A stretch of DNA of 64,000 bases, from positions 806,001 to 870,000 of the forward strand of contig NZ_WXUB01000001.1 of NCBI RefSeq assembly GCF_011799805.1, read 5' to 3'. Both the position numbers and the translations under genes were made by a program. Position 1 is the first letter of the stretch; the number at the start of each line of letters is the position of its first letter. This DNA comes from Maribellus sediminis (GTDB lineage: Bacteria; Bacteroidota; Bacteroidia; Bacteroidales; Prolixibacteraceae). The notes under the pieces are model-generated. The model saw only the letters and a list, made by a program, of their open reading frames with translations, was not told the origin of the DNA and searched no databases. Positions 1 through 7,501 of this stretch are shown in pieces.

Positions 1-1226
1 CGCAAGCCATGGAAAACAGCCCGATAAGGGCCAGGGTACAGTTGGGAGCCACATTGACCGAAGGCCGGGGTGCCGGTAACAAACCCGAAGTTGGCAAAAG
101 GGCTGCCGAAGAAAACATCGACGATGTTAAAAAAGCCCTGGGCGAAAACACAAAAATGGTATTTATCACCGCCGGAATGGGTGGTGGTACGGGTACCGGA
201 GGTGCACCGGTTATCGCCCAAGCCTGTCGCGAAAAAGATTATTTAACTGTCGCGATCGTTACTATTCCGTTCCGGAATGAGGGACGCCGACGCGTAAAAC
301 AGGCGATCGAAGGAATAAAGGAACTGGAGCAGTATGTTGATTCGCTGCTTGTAATTAATAACGAACGCATCCGCGAGATGTACGGCGATTTTGGTATCTC
401 AGAAGCTTTTTCGCGGGCCGATAATATTCTGGCAACAGCCGCTCGCGGAATAGCCGAGATCATTACAGTGCCGGGTTACATTAATGTTGATTTTGCCGAT
501 GTAGAAACCGTGATGCGTAGAAGTGGAATGGCGGTAATGGGTACCGGTGTAGCTACCGGCGAAAACCGCGCAGAGGAAGCCGTTGAGCTGGCGTTAAATT
601 CACCCTTATTGAACAACAACGATATTCGCGGTGCACGCAATGTTTTGGTGCACATTACTTCGGGCGATAAGGAAGTAACCATGGACGAAGTGGGCCGTAT
701 TACCGATTATGTGCAAAACAAAGCCGGATTCGATGCGGATATGATCTGGGGTAACGGATTCGATGAAAACCTTGATGAGGAGTTGTCGGTAACCGTAATT
801 GCAACAGGTTTTCCGAGTAGTATTCTTTCAAGCTTTAGTGAGGAAAAACAGGAAAAAGAAACCGTTGTACTTGATTCTTCGGGTCATCAGAACGAAGGCG
901 GAACTTCAATAAACAGTGGAAGACCGGGGCAAAAAACCATCGAGTTCGATATCCGGAAGGAGCGTGAAAAGGAAGACATGGAGTTTGAAAACCTCTATCC
1001 GAATACGTCGAAAAAGCGAACGCAAAATGATCATCATCTGGAAATCAAAGACTTTTCTACGATGAGCGAAGAGGACATGGATGATTTGGACAAAACGCCG
1101 GCATACATGCGCCGAAAGATCAGAATGAATGATCCGAAGTTTCAGAAAAATAATTCGAAATATTCGGTGAACCGGAACAACCAGATTTCAGACAGAAACA
1201 GTTATTTACACGATAAAGTAGATTAA
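1..1226 (+). CDS. ftsZ: Cell division protein FtsZ (5' partial)
   Basis: FtsZ is the tubulin-like GTPase that forms the division ring at midcell. The reading frame is open from the window edge; the first in-frame ATG (position 9) is internal, because the preceding codons and the stretch ALENSPV-like region belong to the GTPase core. The tubulin signature GMGGGTGTG lies about 56 residues after that ATG. The T7-like region, a long acidic variable linker and a C-terminal tail with the conserved TPAYMRRK peptide that binds FtsA-type partners all follow. The N-terminal part of the nucleotide-binding domain is missing, outside the window. yqeY follows 12 bp downstream, suggesting co-transcription at the end of a division cluster. 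Identity is secure; only the start is unseen. Confidence 0.96.
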   Translation, partial: QAMENSPIRARVQLGATLTEGRGAGNKPEVGKRAAEENIDDVKKALGENTKMVFITAGMGGGTGTGGAPVIAQACREKDYLTVAIVTIPFRNEGRRRVKQAIEGIKELEQYVDSLLVINNERIREMYGDFGISEAFSRADNILATAARGIAEIITVPGYINVDFADVETVMRRSGMAVMGTGVATGENRAEEAVELALNSPLLNNNDIRGARNVLVHITSGDKEVTMDEVGRITDYVQNKAGFDADMIWGNGFDENLDEELSVTVIATGFPSSILSSFSEEKQEKETVVLDSSGHQNEGGTSINSGRPGQKTIEFDIRKEREKEDMEFENLYPNTSKKRTQNDHHLEIKDFSTMSEEDMDDLDKTPAYMRRKIRMNDPKFQKNNSKYSVNRNNQISDRNSYLHDKVD

Positions 1227-1238
1227 AAATACAAGATT

Positions 1239-1688
1239 ATGACACTATTCGAACAAATCAACAACGACATAAAAGAGGCAATGAAAGCCCGCGAAAAGGA
1301 AAGACTGGAAGCCCTTCGTGGAATAAAAAAAGTAATGATTGAGGCGAAAACCGCCAAAGGTGCGGGTGCTGAACTTAGCGATGACGAGGCACTCAAAATC
1401 ATTTCGAAACTGGCAAAACAGGGTGGCGATTCAGCCAATATTTATAAAGAACAGGGGAGGGAAGACCTCTACGAACAGGAAATGCTGCAGGTAAAAATCT
1501 TTGAATCGTACCTGCCTGCAAAAATGTCGGACGAAGCGCTCGAGGCGGCCGTTAAAGCCATTATCGACGAAACCGGCGCCAGCGGTATGAAAGATATGGG
1601 AAAAGTAATGGGGATTGCTTCCAAAAAATTAGCCGGTCAGGCCGATGGGAAAGACATTGCAGATAAAGTAAAATCAATGCTCGCTTGA
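1239..1688 (+). CDS. yqeY: GatB/YqeY domain protein
   Basis: This 149-residue protein matches the stand-alone GatB/YqeY family, related to the tRNA-binding tail of the GatB amidotransferase subunit. The helical, lysine-rich N-terminal half (MTLFEQINNDIKEAM) and the closing segment with SGMKDMGKVMG and GKDIADKVK are typical of the family and span its full length. The cellular role of free YqeY is not well defined; binding of tRNA or amidotransferase partners is inferred. It starts 12 bp after ftsZ and ends just before a strong terminator, so it is probably the last gene of that transcript. Note that some GlnRS proteins carry a fused YqeY domain; the GlnRS in this window does not. Confidence 0.9.
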   Translation: MTLFEQINNDIKEAMKAREKERLEALRGIKKVMIEAKTAKGAGAELSDDEALKIISKLAKQGGDSANIYKEQGREDLYEQEMLQVKIFESYLPAKMSDEALEAAVKAIIDETGASGMKDMGKVMGIASKKLAGQADGKDIADKVKSMLA

Positions 1689-1719
1689 GAGAGTTGCATA
1701 AATCAGGAAATACAAAAGA

Positions 1720-1748
1720 AAAAGGCTTGCGATTGCAAGCCTTTTTTA
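1720..1748. terminator. Bidirectional intrinsic terminator
   Basis: A perfect 10-bp stem (AAAGGCTTGC with GCAAGCCTTT, 4-base loop) has a run of A on one side and T on the other. It lies between the convergent yqeY and the acidic-protein gene and can serve both. Confidence 0.85.
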
Positions 1749-1752
1749 TTTA

Positions 1753-2130
1753 TTAATCTTCGTCGTCGTCTTCGTCTATTTCTTCTTCCTCTTCTACGTC
1801 ATCTTCGTCTTCGTTAAGCTTATCAGCAATGTGATCAAGTTCTGAATACTTATCTTCGTATTCCTGCTTAACTTCATCTTTCAGGAAGCCGTCATCATCA
1901 TAGTCATCATCTTCATCAACCAGCGCCACAGCTTCGTTCTCGGTCATGCGCAGCATATAATATTTGTCTTCGGTTTCAAAAGGAAGTACGGTTATTTTAA
2001 GCCCGTTTTTATCAAAAAAGTGAATCAGATTGTCGGCAAAACCATCTGCATAAATTAACTTGATCTGCTGCTGCAGATCTTTGTCCAGTTTGTTGTAATC
2101 TTTTATTACCCTGGGTTTGCTGTTTGTCAT
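1753..2130 (-). CDS. Acidic-tail protein of unknown function
   Basis: A 125-residue protein that I recognise only as a Bacteroidota-type conserved hypothetical. The first 75 residues look folded (MTNSKPRVIKDYNKLD, a DLQQQIKLIYADGF helix, then beta-rich FETEDKYYMLRM). The C-terminal 50 residues are almost wholly Asp/Glu. No signal peptide or membrane segment is present, so it is probably cytosolic. The acidic tail could mimic nucleic acid or bind basic proteins, as the delta subunit of RNA polymerase does in Firmicutes, but this is analogy only. It is monocistronic, facing yqeY, with an inverted repeat upstream. Confidence 0.8.
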   Translation of the reverse strand: MTNSKPRVIKDYNKLDKDLQQQIKLIYADGFADNLIHFFDKNGLKITVLPFETEDKYYMLRMTENEAVALVDEDDDYDDDGFLKDEVKQEYEDKYSELDHIADKLNEDEDDVEEEEEIDEDDDED

Positions 2131-2172
2131 CTCTCGATCGTTAAGTATTTGTTTTTAGCCTTAATATACAGC

Positions 2173-2188
2173 GGTTGAAAATTCAACC
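2173..2188. promoter_or_regulatory. Inverted repeat upstream of the acidic-protein gene
   Basis: Arms GGTTGAA and TTCAACC are separated by AA, about 45 bp upstream of the minus-strand start at 2130. The position fits an operator. The rest of the 2131-2441 gap shows no ORF or clear RNA. Confidence 0.3.
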
Positions 2189-2391
2189 CTTCAAAAAAAT
2201 CTAACTGAAGTATGTATAAATTCCTTCAACAAATAAATGTTATCAATTCGACATTTGCAATAGCTCGATGTTATTTTTTTTGATTCTGGCTTTTATTATT
2301 TGTAAACGGCAGAATTACAGGGTTGTTGGCTACTTATTGACATATCTTTTATTTAATTGAGCTAAGTACCAAGCCACGGAATTTCAAAAAC

Positions 2392-2420
2392 AAAAAAAGG
2401 GATCTGTTTTGCAGATCCCC
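2392..2420 (-). terminator. Intrinsic terminator after the cyclophilin gene
   Basis: The stem GGGATCTG/CAGATCCC with a 5-base loop is followed, on the minus strand, by a T-rich run. It lies 22 bp past the stop of the minus-strand cyclophilin gene. Confidence 0.8.
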
Positions 2421-2441
2421 CTTGTTATTGTATTGCTTTTC

Positions 2442-2879
2442 TTAAGCTTCTGAAATAACAATCTTCTCGATTTCATCACCCTGGCGGATGTCGTCGATCA
2501 CATCAAGTCCTTCGTAAACCTTACCGAAGCACGTGTGGTGACGATCGAGATGTTGCGTGTTTTCACGATTGTGACAGATAAAAAACTGTGAGCCGCCGGT
2601 ATTTCTTCCTGCGTGAGCCATCGAAAGAACACCTTTATCGTGATACTGGTTATTTCCATCCAGTTCACATTTTATCGTGTAACCAGGTCCGCCCGCACCT
2701 GTCCCGTCGGGGCAACCACCCTGGATCACAAAATTCGGGATCACACGGTGAAAAGTCAGGCCATCATAAAAACCTTCTTCCGAAAGTTTAATAAAATTAG
2801 CCACAGTTCCGGGTGCGTCTTCCTCGAAGAATTTTACTTTCATTACACCTTTACTGGTATGAATTTCTGCTGTCTTCAT
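2442..2879 (-). CDS. Cyclophilin-type peptidyl-prolyl isomerase, cytosolic
   Basis: This 145-residue enzyme interconverts cis and trans peptide bonds before proline. The cyclophilin motifs are all present: [13 protein letters not shown] holding the catalytic Arg, and [15 protein letters not shown] with the active-site Gln/Phe. The length is that of a single-domain bacterial PpiB. I chose the ATG at 2879 because the family begins with the [11 protein letters not shown] strand; an ATG nine codons earlier (2906) is possible but adds an unconserved stretch. There is no signal peptide, in contrast to the lipoprotein cyclophilin at 23883-24695. It is monocistronic with its own terminator. Confidence 0.92.
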   Translation of the reverse strand: MKTAEIHTSKGVMKVKFFEEDAPGTVANFIKLSEEGFYDGLTFHRVIPNFVIQGGCPDGTGAGGPGYTIKCELDGNNQYHDKGVLSMAHAGRNTGGSQFFICHNRENTQHLDRHHTCFGKVYEGLDVIDDIRQGDEIEKIVISEA

Positions 2880-3039
2880 ATTAATAATATTCTTAGAATT
2901 CGGCACAAAAGTAGAAAAAGAGATTGGATTTCATAATGAGATTGAATCGCCGCATTAGTTTTAACTTCTTTTAGGAAGAAACATTTTATAGCGTGAATGG
3001 GATATGTAAGCTGTTTTGGTTGATTTTCAGTTTCTTGTA

Positions 3040-3117
3040 AAAGAAAGAAGGAGACTCATCAGTCTCCTTCCTAAATGTTAACCCCCAAACACACAATATG
3101 GGATGAATCCCAAATGC
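3040..3117 (-). ncRNA. Candidate small RNA, about 75 nt
   Basis: On the minus strand a well-formed Bacteroidota promoter (3122-3151) points into a 75-nt stretch with no ORF. The stretch contains a small GGGAT/ATCCC dyad, a G-rich single-stranded segment (GTTTGGGGGTTAAC) and a perfect 10-bp hairpin (3047-3056 with 3061-3070) followed by a pyrimidine-rich tract, TTCTTTCTTTT. That is the layout of a short terminated RNA. I do not recognise an Rfam family in it. The rest of the 2880-3305 gap is AT-rich with nothing further I can name. Confidence 0.45.
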
Positions 3118-3121
3118 AATG

Positions 3122-3151
3122 CAAATATAGTCAAATAAATTTTCCGTCAAA
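3122..3151 (-). promoter_or_regulatory. Bacteroidota-type promoter for the candidate small RNA
   Basis: Read on the minus strand: TTTG at 3151-3148, an 18-base spacer, and TATATTTG at 3129-3122, matching the TTTG/TAnnTTTG consensus exactly. The start would fall near 3116. Confidence 0.55.
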
Positions 3152-3305
3152 AATGATTTTTGTCATTTTAACAATATTCTTCTATATGTTTACATAATTA
3201 TATTATTGCATATTAAAATTTGATTGAAAAGCATTATTTTGTAATATTGATTTTGAAACTTTCTTTATTTGAATTGTTTTAACTTTAGGGCTTAAATTAA
3301 CCGCG

Positions 3306-3950
3306 ATGAAACTAAAGCTAATAATACTACCTCTGATTTTATTTCTATCCTTTGGGCAAACTTTTGCGCAATATCCCCAGGTGGAAACGAAGCTGGATAA
3401 GAAGATTAAAACTTTCCTCGAAGAGAATGCCAGTAATTGGACGGATATGAATGTGCCCTTGTCGGATGGAAAAATTATTTACGATATCATTATAAAAAAC
3501 GGCTATACAAACGCCGTCGAAATTGGAACATCAACTGGTCACTCTGCGATTTGGATTGCCTGGGCGTTAAGTAAAACCGGTGGGAAATTAATTACCATCG
3601 AAATTGATAAAAACCGCTACATACAGGCCAAAGCCAATTTTAAAAAGGCGGGAGTTAGCAAGTATATCGATGTACGTTTGGCCGATGCACACGAACTGGT
3701 TCCGCAACTTGAAGGGAAATACGATTTTGTTTTTTCCGATGCCGACAAATACTGGTACAAGAACTATTTTATTGCCATGGAGCCAAAACTTAAAGTTGGT
3801 GGCTGTTTTGTAGGACACAATGTGGGAATGCGTGCAAACGGAATTCGCGACTTTTTAGACTATATTGAAAACGCTGAGAATTTCGCGACTACCTTTGATA
3901 AAAACAGCCGGGCAGGCATGTCGATTAGTTATAAGCTGAGCGAAAAATAG
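3306..3950 (+). CDS. COMT-like O-methyltransferase with a signal peptide
   Basis: A 214-residue class I SAM-dependent methyltransferase of the caffeoyl-CoA/catechol O-methyltransferase type. The glycine-rich SAM motif VEIGTSTGHS is at residues 71-80, the acidic end of strand 2 (ITIEID) near 97-101, and the metal-site motif DFVFSDADK at 140-148. The odd feature is the N-terminus: residues 1-22 (MKLK, a long hydrophobic core, then TFAQ) form a convincing Sec signal peptide, although SAM is a cytosolic cofactor. The translated start is an ATG with no good internal alternative before the fold. It is followed 7 bp later by an amino-acid permease. The substrate is unknown. Confidence 0.85.
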   Translation: MKLKLIILPLILFLSFGQTFAQYPQVETKLDKKIKTFLEENASNWTDMNVPLSDGKIIYDIIIKNGYTNAVEIGTSTGHSAIWIAWALSKTGGKLITIEIDKNRYIQAKANFKKAGVSKYIDVRLADAHELVPQLEGKYDFVFSDADKYWYKNYFIAMEPKLKVGGCFVGHNVGMRANGIRDFLDYIENAENFATTFDKNSRAGMSISYKLSEK

Positions 3951-3957
3951 CACAAGT

Positions 3958-5319
3958 TTGAATGATTCCAATCATAGACTCCAACGAAAACTAGGACTTT
4001 TCCCTGTTACCAACATCGTTATAGCCAACATTATTGGTGCCGGTATATTTACCACCACAGGTTACCTGATGGGATTTCTTGGGAATGCGATGATAATGTT
4101 AGCGCTTTGGGTCATTGGTGGAATGATTGCACTGTGCGGAGCCATTGCTTTTGGCGAACTCGGCGCTGCTTATCCCGAAGCCGGTGGCGAGTATGTTTTT
4201 ATTTCGAAACTTTTCAATCCCTTATTGGGCTTCTTAAGCGGTTGGCTTTCGTTGATTGTGGGTTTCTCTGCGCCAATCGCTGCCTCTGCAATTGGCTTCA
4301 GCGACTATTTTACCTGGGCATTTCCAAACTTACAGAATTGGTTAATGCTGAATGGAGTGATCAGCGGGCAAAGCTTTAGCCGAATACTGGCCATTGCCCT
4401 GATTTTAATTTTTAGTGTGATTCATTCTCGGGGTGTAGTACTCGGAGCCAGGGTACAAAATATTCTTACTCTGTTAAAAATAGTTTTGGTAGCCGGACTG
4501 ATAATAGCCGGATTTACCGTTGGTGAAGGCAGTTTTTCGCATTTGGAAAACCGTGAAATGCTGAGTTTCGATTTCGAAAACTGGAAGTCGATTGGACTGT
4601 CGCTAATGTTTATCATGTTTGCTTACAGCGGCTGGAATTCGGCTACCTACATCGGATCCGAAATCAGAAATCCGGGAAAAGTCATTCCACGTTCTTTATT
4701 GATTTCAACCTTGGTAGTAACAGTTTTATACGTATTGTTGAATCTGTTTTTTGTATACGCAATTCCTGTGGACCAAATGAAAAATGAACCAGAAATTGGC
4801 GGACTGGCAGCCGGTTTTGCATTTGGGGCAACTGCAGAAGTTATTGTCTCCCTGCTTATTTCATTCGCACTTTTCTCATCGCTCAGCGCATTTATTTTGC
4901 TGGGGCCGCGTGTGTATTATAAAATGGCACTGGATGGCTATTTCTTCAAGTCAATTGCAGCAATTCACCTTCGACGAAAGGTGCCGTCGAATGCTATTTA
5001 TTTACAGGCAGCCATTGCCATAATTCTGGTTTTGTCAGGCACATTCGAAGAAATTCTGACCTACATGGGATTCTCCTTAGGGATTTTTCCTCTTTTGGCC
5101 GTGGCTGGAGTTTTTAAGTTGCGCAAGCAGAGAAAGAGTCACCTTAAACTTCCTGGTTTTCCTTTGATTCACATTTTTTTTATCGGTACAAACATTGCCA
5201 TTTTGGTGCTGGCTTATTTTCAAAGGCCTGTTGAATCAACCATTGCGGTAATTACGGCACTGTCAGGAGTGCCGGTCTATTACTGGTTCAGATTTCGAAA
5301 ACGAATTCAGAATTCCTGA
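3958..5319 (+). CDS. APC-family amino acid/polyamine permease
   Basis: A 453-residue inner-membrane transporter of the amino acid-polyamine-organocation family. The first helix contains the family motif IIGAGIF, which shapes the substrate backbone site, and about 12 hydrophobic helices follow (LeuT-type fold). The short N-terminal lead (NDSNHRLQRKLG) and the helix order suggest an L-type or basic amino acid transporter, but the substrate cannot be read from sequence. The start is TTG at 3958, 7 bp after the methyltransferase stop; no ATG exists before helix 1. Its 3' end overlaps the convergent plsC-like gene by 13 bp. Confidence 0.9.
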   Translation: MNDSNHRLQRKLGLFPVTNIVIANIIGAGIFTTTGYLMGFLGNAMIMLALWVIGGMIALCGAIAFGELGAAYPEAGGEYVFISKLFNPLLGFLSGWLSLIVGFSAPIAASAIGFSDYFTWAFPNLQNWLMLNGVISGQSFSRILAIALILIFSVIHSRGVVLGARVQNILTLLKIVLVAGLIIAGFTVGEGSFSHLENREMLSFDFENWKSIGLSLMFIMFAYSGWNSATYIGSEIRNPGKVIPRSLLISTLVVTVLYVLLNLFFVYAIPVDQMKNEPEIGGLAAGFAFGATAEVIVSLLISFALFSSLSAFILLGPRVYYKMALDGYFFKSIAAIHLRRKVPSNAIYLQAAIAIILVLSGTFEEILTYMGFSLGIFPLLAVAGVFKLRKQRKSHLKLPGFPLIHIFFIGTNIAILVLAYFQRPVESTIAVITALSGVPVYYWFRFRKRIQNS

Positions 5320-6053
5320 ATTTCTTCCAGCATGGCATCGATTTTTTCTTTTACCTGCTTTTGAAGTTCTTGGTAGTCGTTTGATGAAATTGGTTCGCCA
5401 AAGCGAACATTCACCCGGGTTACGGGTTTTCCGAGCTGGCGGAAAAAATGACCGATGAAAGTATCATCATCTACCCAGGCATCGTCTTTGTCTTTAAATT
5501 CGATGGCCATCGGGATCACCGGAATTTGAGTATCAGCGGCAATTTTAAAACTGCCGTTTTTAAAATGTTTGGTTAACGGTCCTTTAAAGGTTGTTCCTTC
5601 GGGGAACAGCGTGACAGGAATGCCCTGTGAAACCGAGCTTTTAATTTTCGACATGGTTTGCAACAGGCTGCTGGTGTTTTTACGGTCGACTAAGATCGAA
5701 CCGGTGCCTCTGACTCCCATATTTACAAAGGGCCATTTGGCAACTTCGGCTTTGGCTATCATTGCAGATGGAACGAGGCCTGTCACAATAAAAATATCGA
5801 TGTAACTCCGGTGATTAGGCATCAGAATAAAATTAGTGCTCTGTGGTAACTGATACTTGTTGAGTATAACTCCCAGAATAAACATAATGGCTCTTCCCCA
5901 GTTGCGTTCCATCCAGTTTTGCAGTTTTCGGCTAAATCCGAAAAGCTTTAGCCACAATATGCCAACAATGGTAATGTAAGCGGTGATGGCAAGCAGCAGA
6001 ATAAGGCGAATAAAAGCAAGCGGAAAGAAAAGGATGGTACGGATTAGCTTCAT
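5307..6053 (-). CDS. plsC: 1-acyl-sn-glycerol-3-phosphate acyltransferase (PlsC family)
   Basis: This 248-residue membrane-bound enzyme transfers an acyl chain to lysophosphatidate in phospholipid synthesis. The N-terminal hydrophobic segment (residues 5-38) anchors it. The catalytic HX4D box is H81-RSYI-D86, and the glycerol-phosphate-binding FPEGTT motif is at 150-155, with the expected 64-residue spacing. Other lyso-acceptors, such as ornithine lipids, are possible because Bacteroidota often carry several paralogues. Its 3' end overlaps the convergent permease gene by 13 bp. tRNA-Cys lies upstream on the same strand, with a terminator between them. Confidence 0.9.
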   Translation of the reverse strand: MKLIRTILFFPLAFIRLILLLAITAYITIVGILWLKLFGFSRKLQNWMERNWGRAIMFILGVILNKYQLPQSTNFILMPNHRSYIDIFIVTGLVPSAMIAKAEVAKWPFVNMGVRGTGSILVDRKNTSSLLQTMSKIKSSVSQGIPVTLFPEGTTFKGPLTKHFKNGSFKIAADTQIPVIPMAIEFKDKDDAWVDDDTFIGHFFRQLGKPVTRVNVRFGEPISSNDYQELQKQVKEKIDAMLEEIQEF

Positions 6054-6124
6054 ACCTGCAAATATGGGAAAAGAAATTTTTAGTGATTACAGGGAACTGG
6101 AAAATTATTTGAAGTTGTAGAAAT

Positions 6125-6157
6125 AAAAAAAGGCAGTCAAACTGACTGCCTTTTTTT
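6125..6157 (-). terminator. Terminator after tRNA-Cys
   Basis: Stem GGCAGTCA/TGACTGCC with a 3-base loop, flanked by A and T runs, starts a few bases past the tRNA 3' end. Confidence 0.85.
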
Positions 6158-6158
6158 G

Positions 6159-6229
6159 AGGTTCCTGGCGGAGTCGAACCGCCGTACACGGTTTTGCAGA
6201 CCGCTGCCTAGCCACTCGGCCAAGGAACC
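6159..6229 (-). tRNA. tRNA-Cys (GCA)
   Basis: A 71-nt cloverleaf on the minus strand. The acceptor stem is GGTTCCT/AGGAACC, the anticodon loop is CTGCAAA (anticodon GCA at 6197-6195), and the T-loop is GGTTCGACTCC. The discriminator base is U, as expected for tRNA-Cys. CCA is not encoded. Confidence 0.97.
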
Positions 6230-6295
6230 ATTTGTACGTTTCGGTGTGCAAAAATATAAATTTTTACACATCCTGCAACAGGAAAATTAATTGTA

Positions 6296-6466
6296 TTATT
6301 TTCTCAGGTTTTGCCAGTGTGCATTTACAAGGATTTCGGCCGGTCCTGAAACTTTTGGTTCGTTGATGATTTTTGGATTTTTCCCCTCTTGTAACTCGCG
6401 TTTGCGGCCTCCTGCACAGTTGTCGCGGCAACCGCCTTCATTCAAATTTCGTGTATTTAAAAACAT
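6296..6466 (-). CDS. Possible 56-aa Cys-containing small protein
   Basis: A short frame on the minus strand begins MFLNTRNLNEGG and ends WQNLRK. It has a GCRDNCAGGRKRE segment (Cys at 13 and 17) that could be metal- or RNA-binding. Third codon positions are GC-rich, unlike the AT-rich flanks. A match to the -7 element (TATTTTTG, 6501-6494) lies 28 bp upstream of the ATG, but no good -33 box. I do not recognise a family. It may be a real small gene just upstream of tRNA-Cys, or chance. Confidence 0.45.
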   Translation of the reverse strand: MFLNTRNLNEGGCRDNCAGGRKRELQEGKNPKIINEPKVSGPAEILVNAHWQNLRK

Positions 6467-6574
6467 TGTTTAAAGCTTTAATGGTTCTGTTTTCAAAAAT
6501 ACGAACAAAAAGTTTGAAAAATTTGACTTATGTCATTATCCGGCTGGTAATTAAATATTTAATAACATATGTTT

Positions 6575-7035
6575 TGAAGGGCTGAAAGAAATGCTTTAAT
6601 GCTTAAATGCGGGAATGCTTTAATGTCAAACTGCTAAATTGAAGAATTGCAAAATTGCAATTCCCCAAAAGAAACTGTCTACTGCGACTGTGACTGCCAA
6701 CTGCACAATGCCAATTGCCAACTTGAACATTGAAGGATTGATGGACTGAGGGATTGCTGGAAAGTGCTTTAATAGAAGGTCGTTTAACTGCTAAATTGAA
6801 GAATTGTAAAATTGCATACTTCAAAAAGAAAACTGCGTTGGTGACTGCCAACTGCACAATGCCAATTGCCTACTTAAACGTTGAAGGATTTATGGACTGA
6901 GGGATTGCCGGAAAATGCTTCAATGTTAAACTGCTAAATTGAAAAATGTCAAATTGTAATTTCACAAACAAGTGTACACGGAGACTGAGACTGTAAACTG
7001 CGACTGTCTGCTCCTCTAAACCCTGAACCCTGAAC
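6575..7035. repeat. Mosaic intergenic repeat, family A, three tandem units
   Basis: Three degenerate units are anchored by CTGCTAAATTGAA at 6631, 6788 and 6931, a spacing of 157 and 143 bp. Each unit strings together the same short phrases in the same order: a TGCTTTAATG-type phrase, CTGCTAAATT, a GACTGCCAACTGCACAATG-type phrase, TTGAAGGATT, and TGGACTGAGGGATTG. No ORF of merit runs through it. The same phrases recur in inverted orientation at 63600-63910 and in part at 57688-57800 and 60173-60240. Confidence 0.8.
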
Positions 7036-7039
7036 TCCC

Positions 7040-7390
7040 TCACCGTTCCAAAGTCACACTTACTTTCTCTATTTCGCCACCCATTGGAGGATTCATTTTC
7101 GAGATTTTCACCCGGGCGTGTTCAATAGCCGGGAATTTAGCGTGTAATGCATCCAGCATGCGTTGCGCAACATGTTCGAGTAGTGCTGATGGAATTTTCA
7201 TTTCGGCCTGAAGGGTTTCGTAAACCGACTGGTAGTTCAGTGCATCGTCTAGATTATCGCTGGCGGCGGCTTTGCTACAATCCGTCTCTATGCGAAGGTT
7301 AACCTCAAATTTGTTTCCAACTACCTTTTCAGCTTCAAAATGCCCGTGATAGGCATAGAATTTCATTCCTTCGATTTCGATAACTCCCAT
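7040..7390 (-). CDS. folB: Dihydroneopterin aldolase
   Basis: FolB cleaves 7,8-dihydroneopterin to 6-hydroxymethyl-dihydropterin and glycolaldehyde in folate synthesis. The 116-residue protein has the signature YHGHFEAEKVVGN near the N-terminus, the LLEHVA helix supplying the pterin-anchoring Glu, and KMNPPM with the catalytic Lys. The ATG at 7390 starts the conserved GVIEIEGMKFYAYHG strand; the longer frame back to 7456 adds 22 residues unlike the family and is not favoured. It is divergent from glnS, with about 110 bp between the two starts. Confidence 0.93.
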   Translation of the reverse strand: MGVIEIEGMKFYAYHGHFEAEKVVGNKFEVNLRIETDCSKAAASDNLDDALNYQSVYETLQAEMKIPSALLEHVAQRMLDALHAKFPAIEHARVKISKMNPPMGGEIEKVSVTLER

Positions 7391-7501
7391 GCGATTTTTA
7401 ATTATTGTCAACAAAAGTAATAAATTGAAGTGGGGCTGACCGTTCTCACAAATCATTTTTTAATTTTGTAGCTTCATTTAAAAGGGGTTAATTCAAATAC
7501 A

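Noticed and set aside
6291-6473. Plus-strand ORF of 60 codons
   Set aside because: It is antisense to the more coding-like minus-strand frame 6296-6466 and has no promoter.
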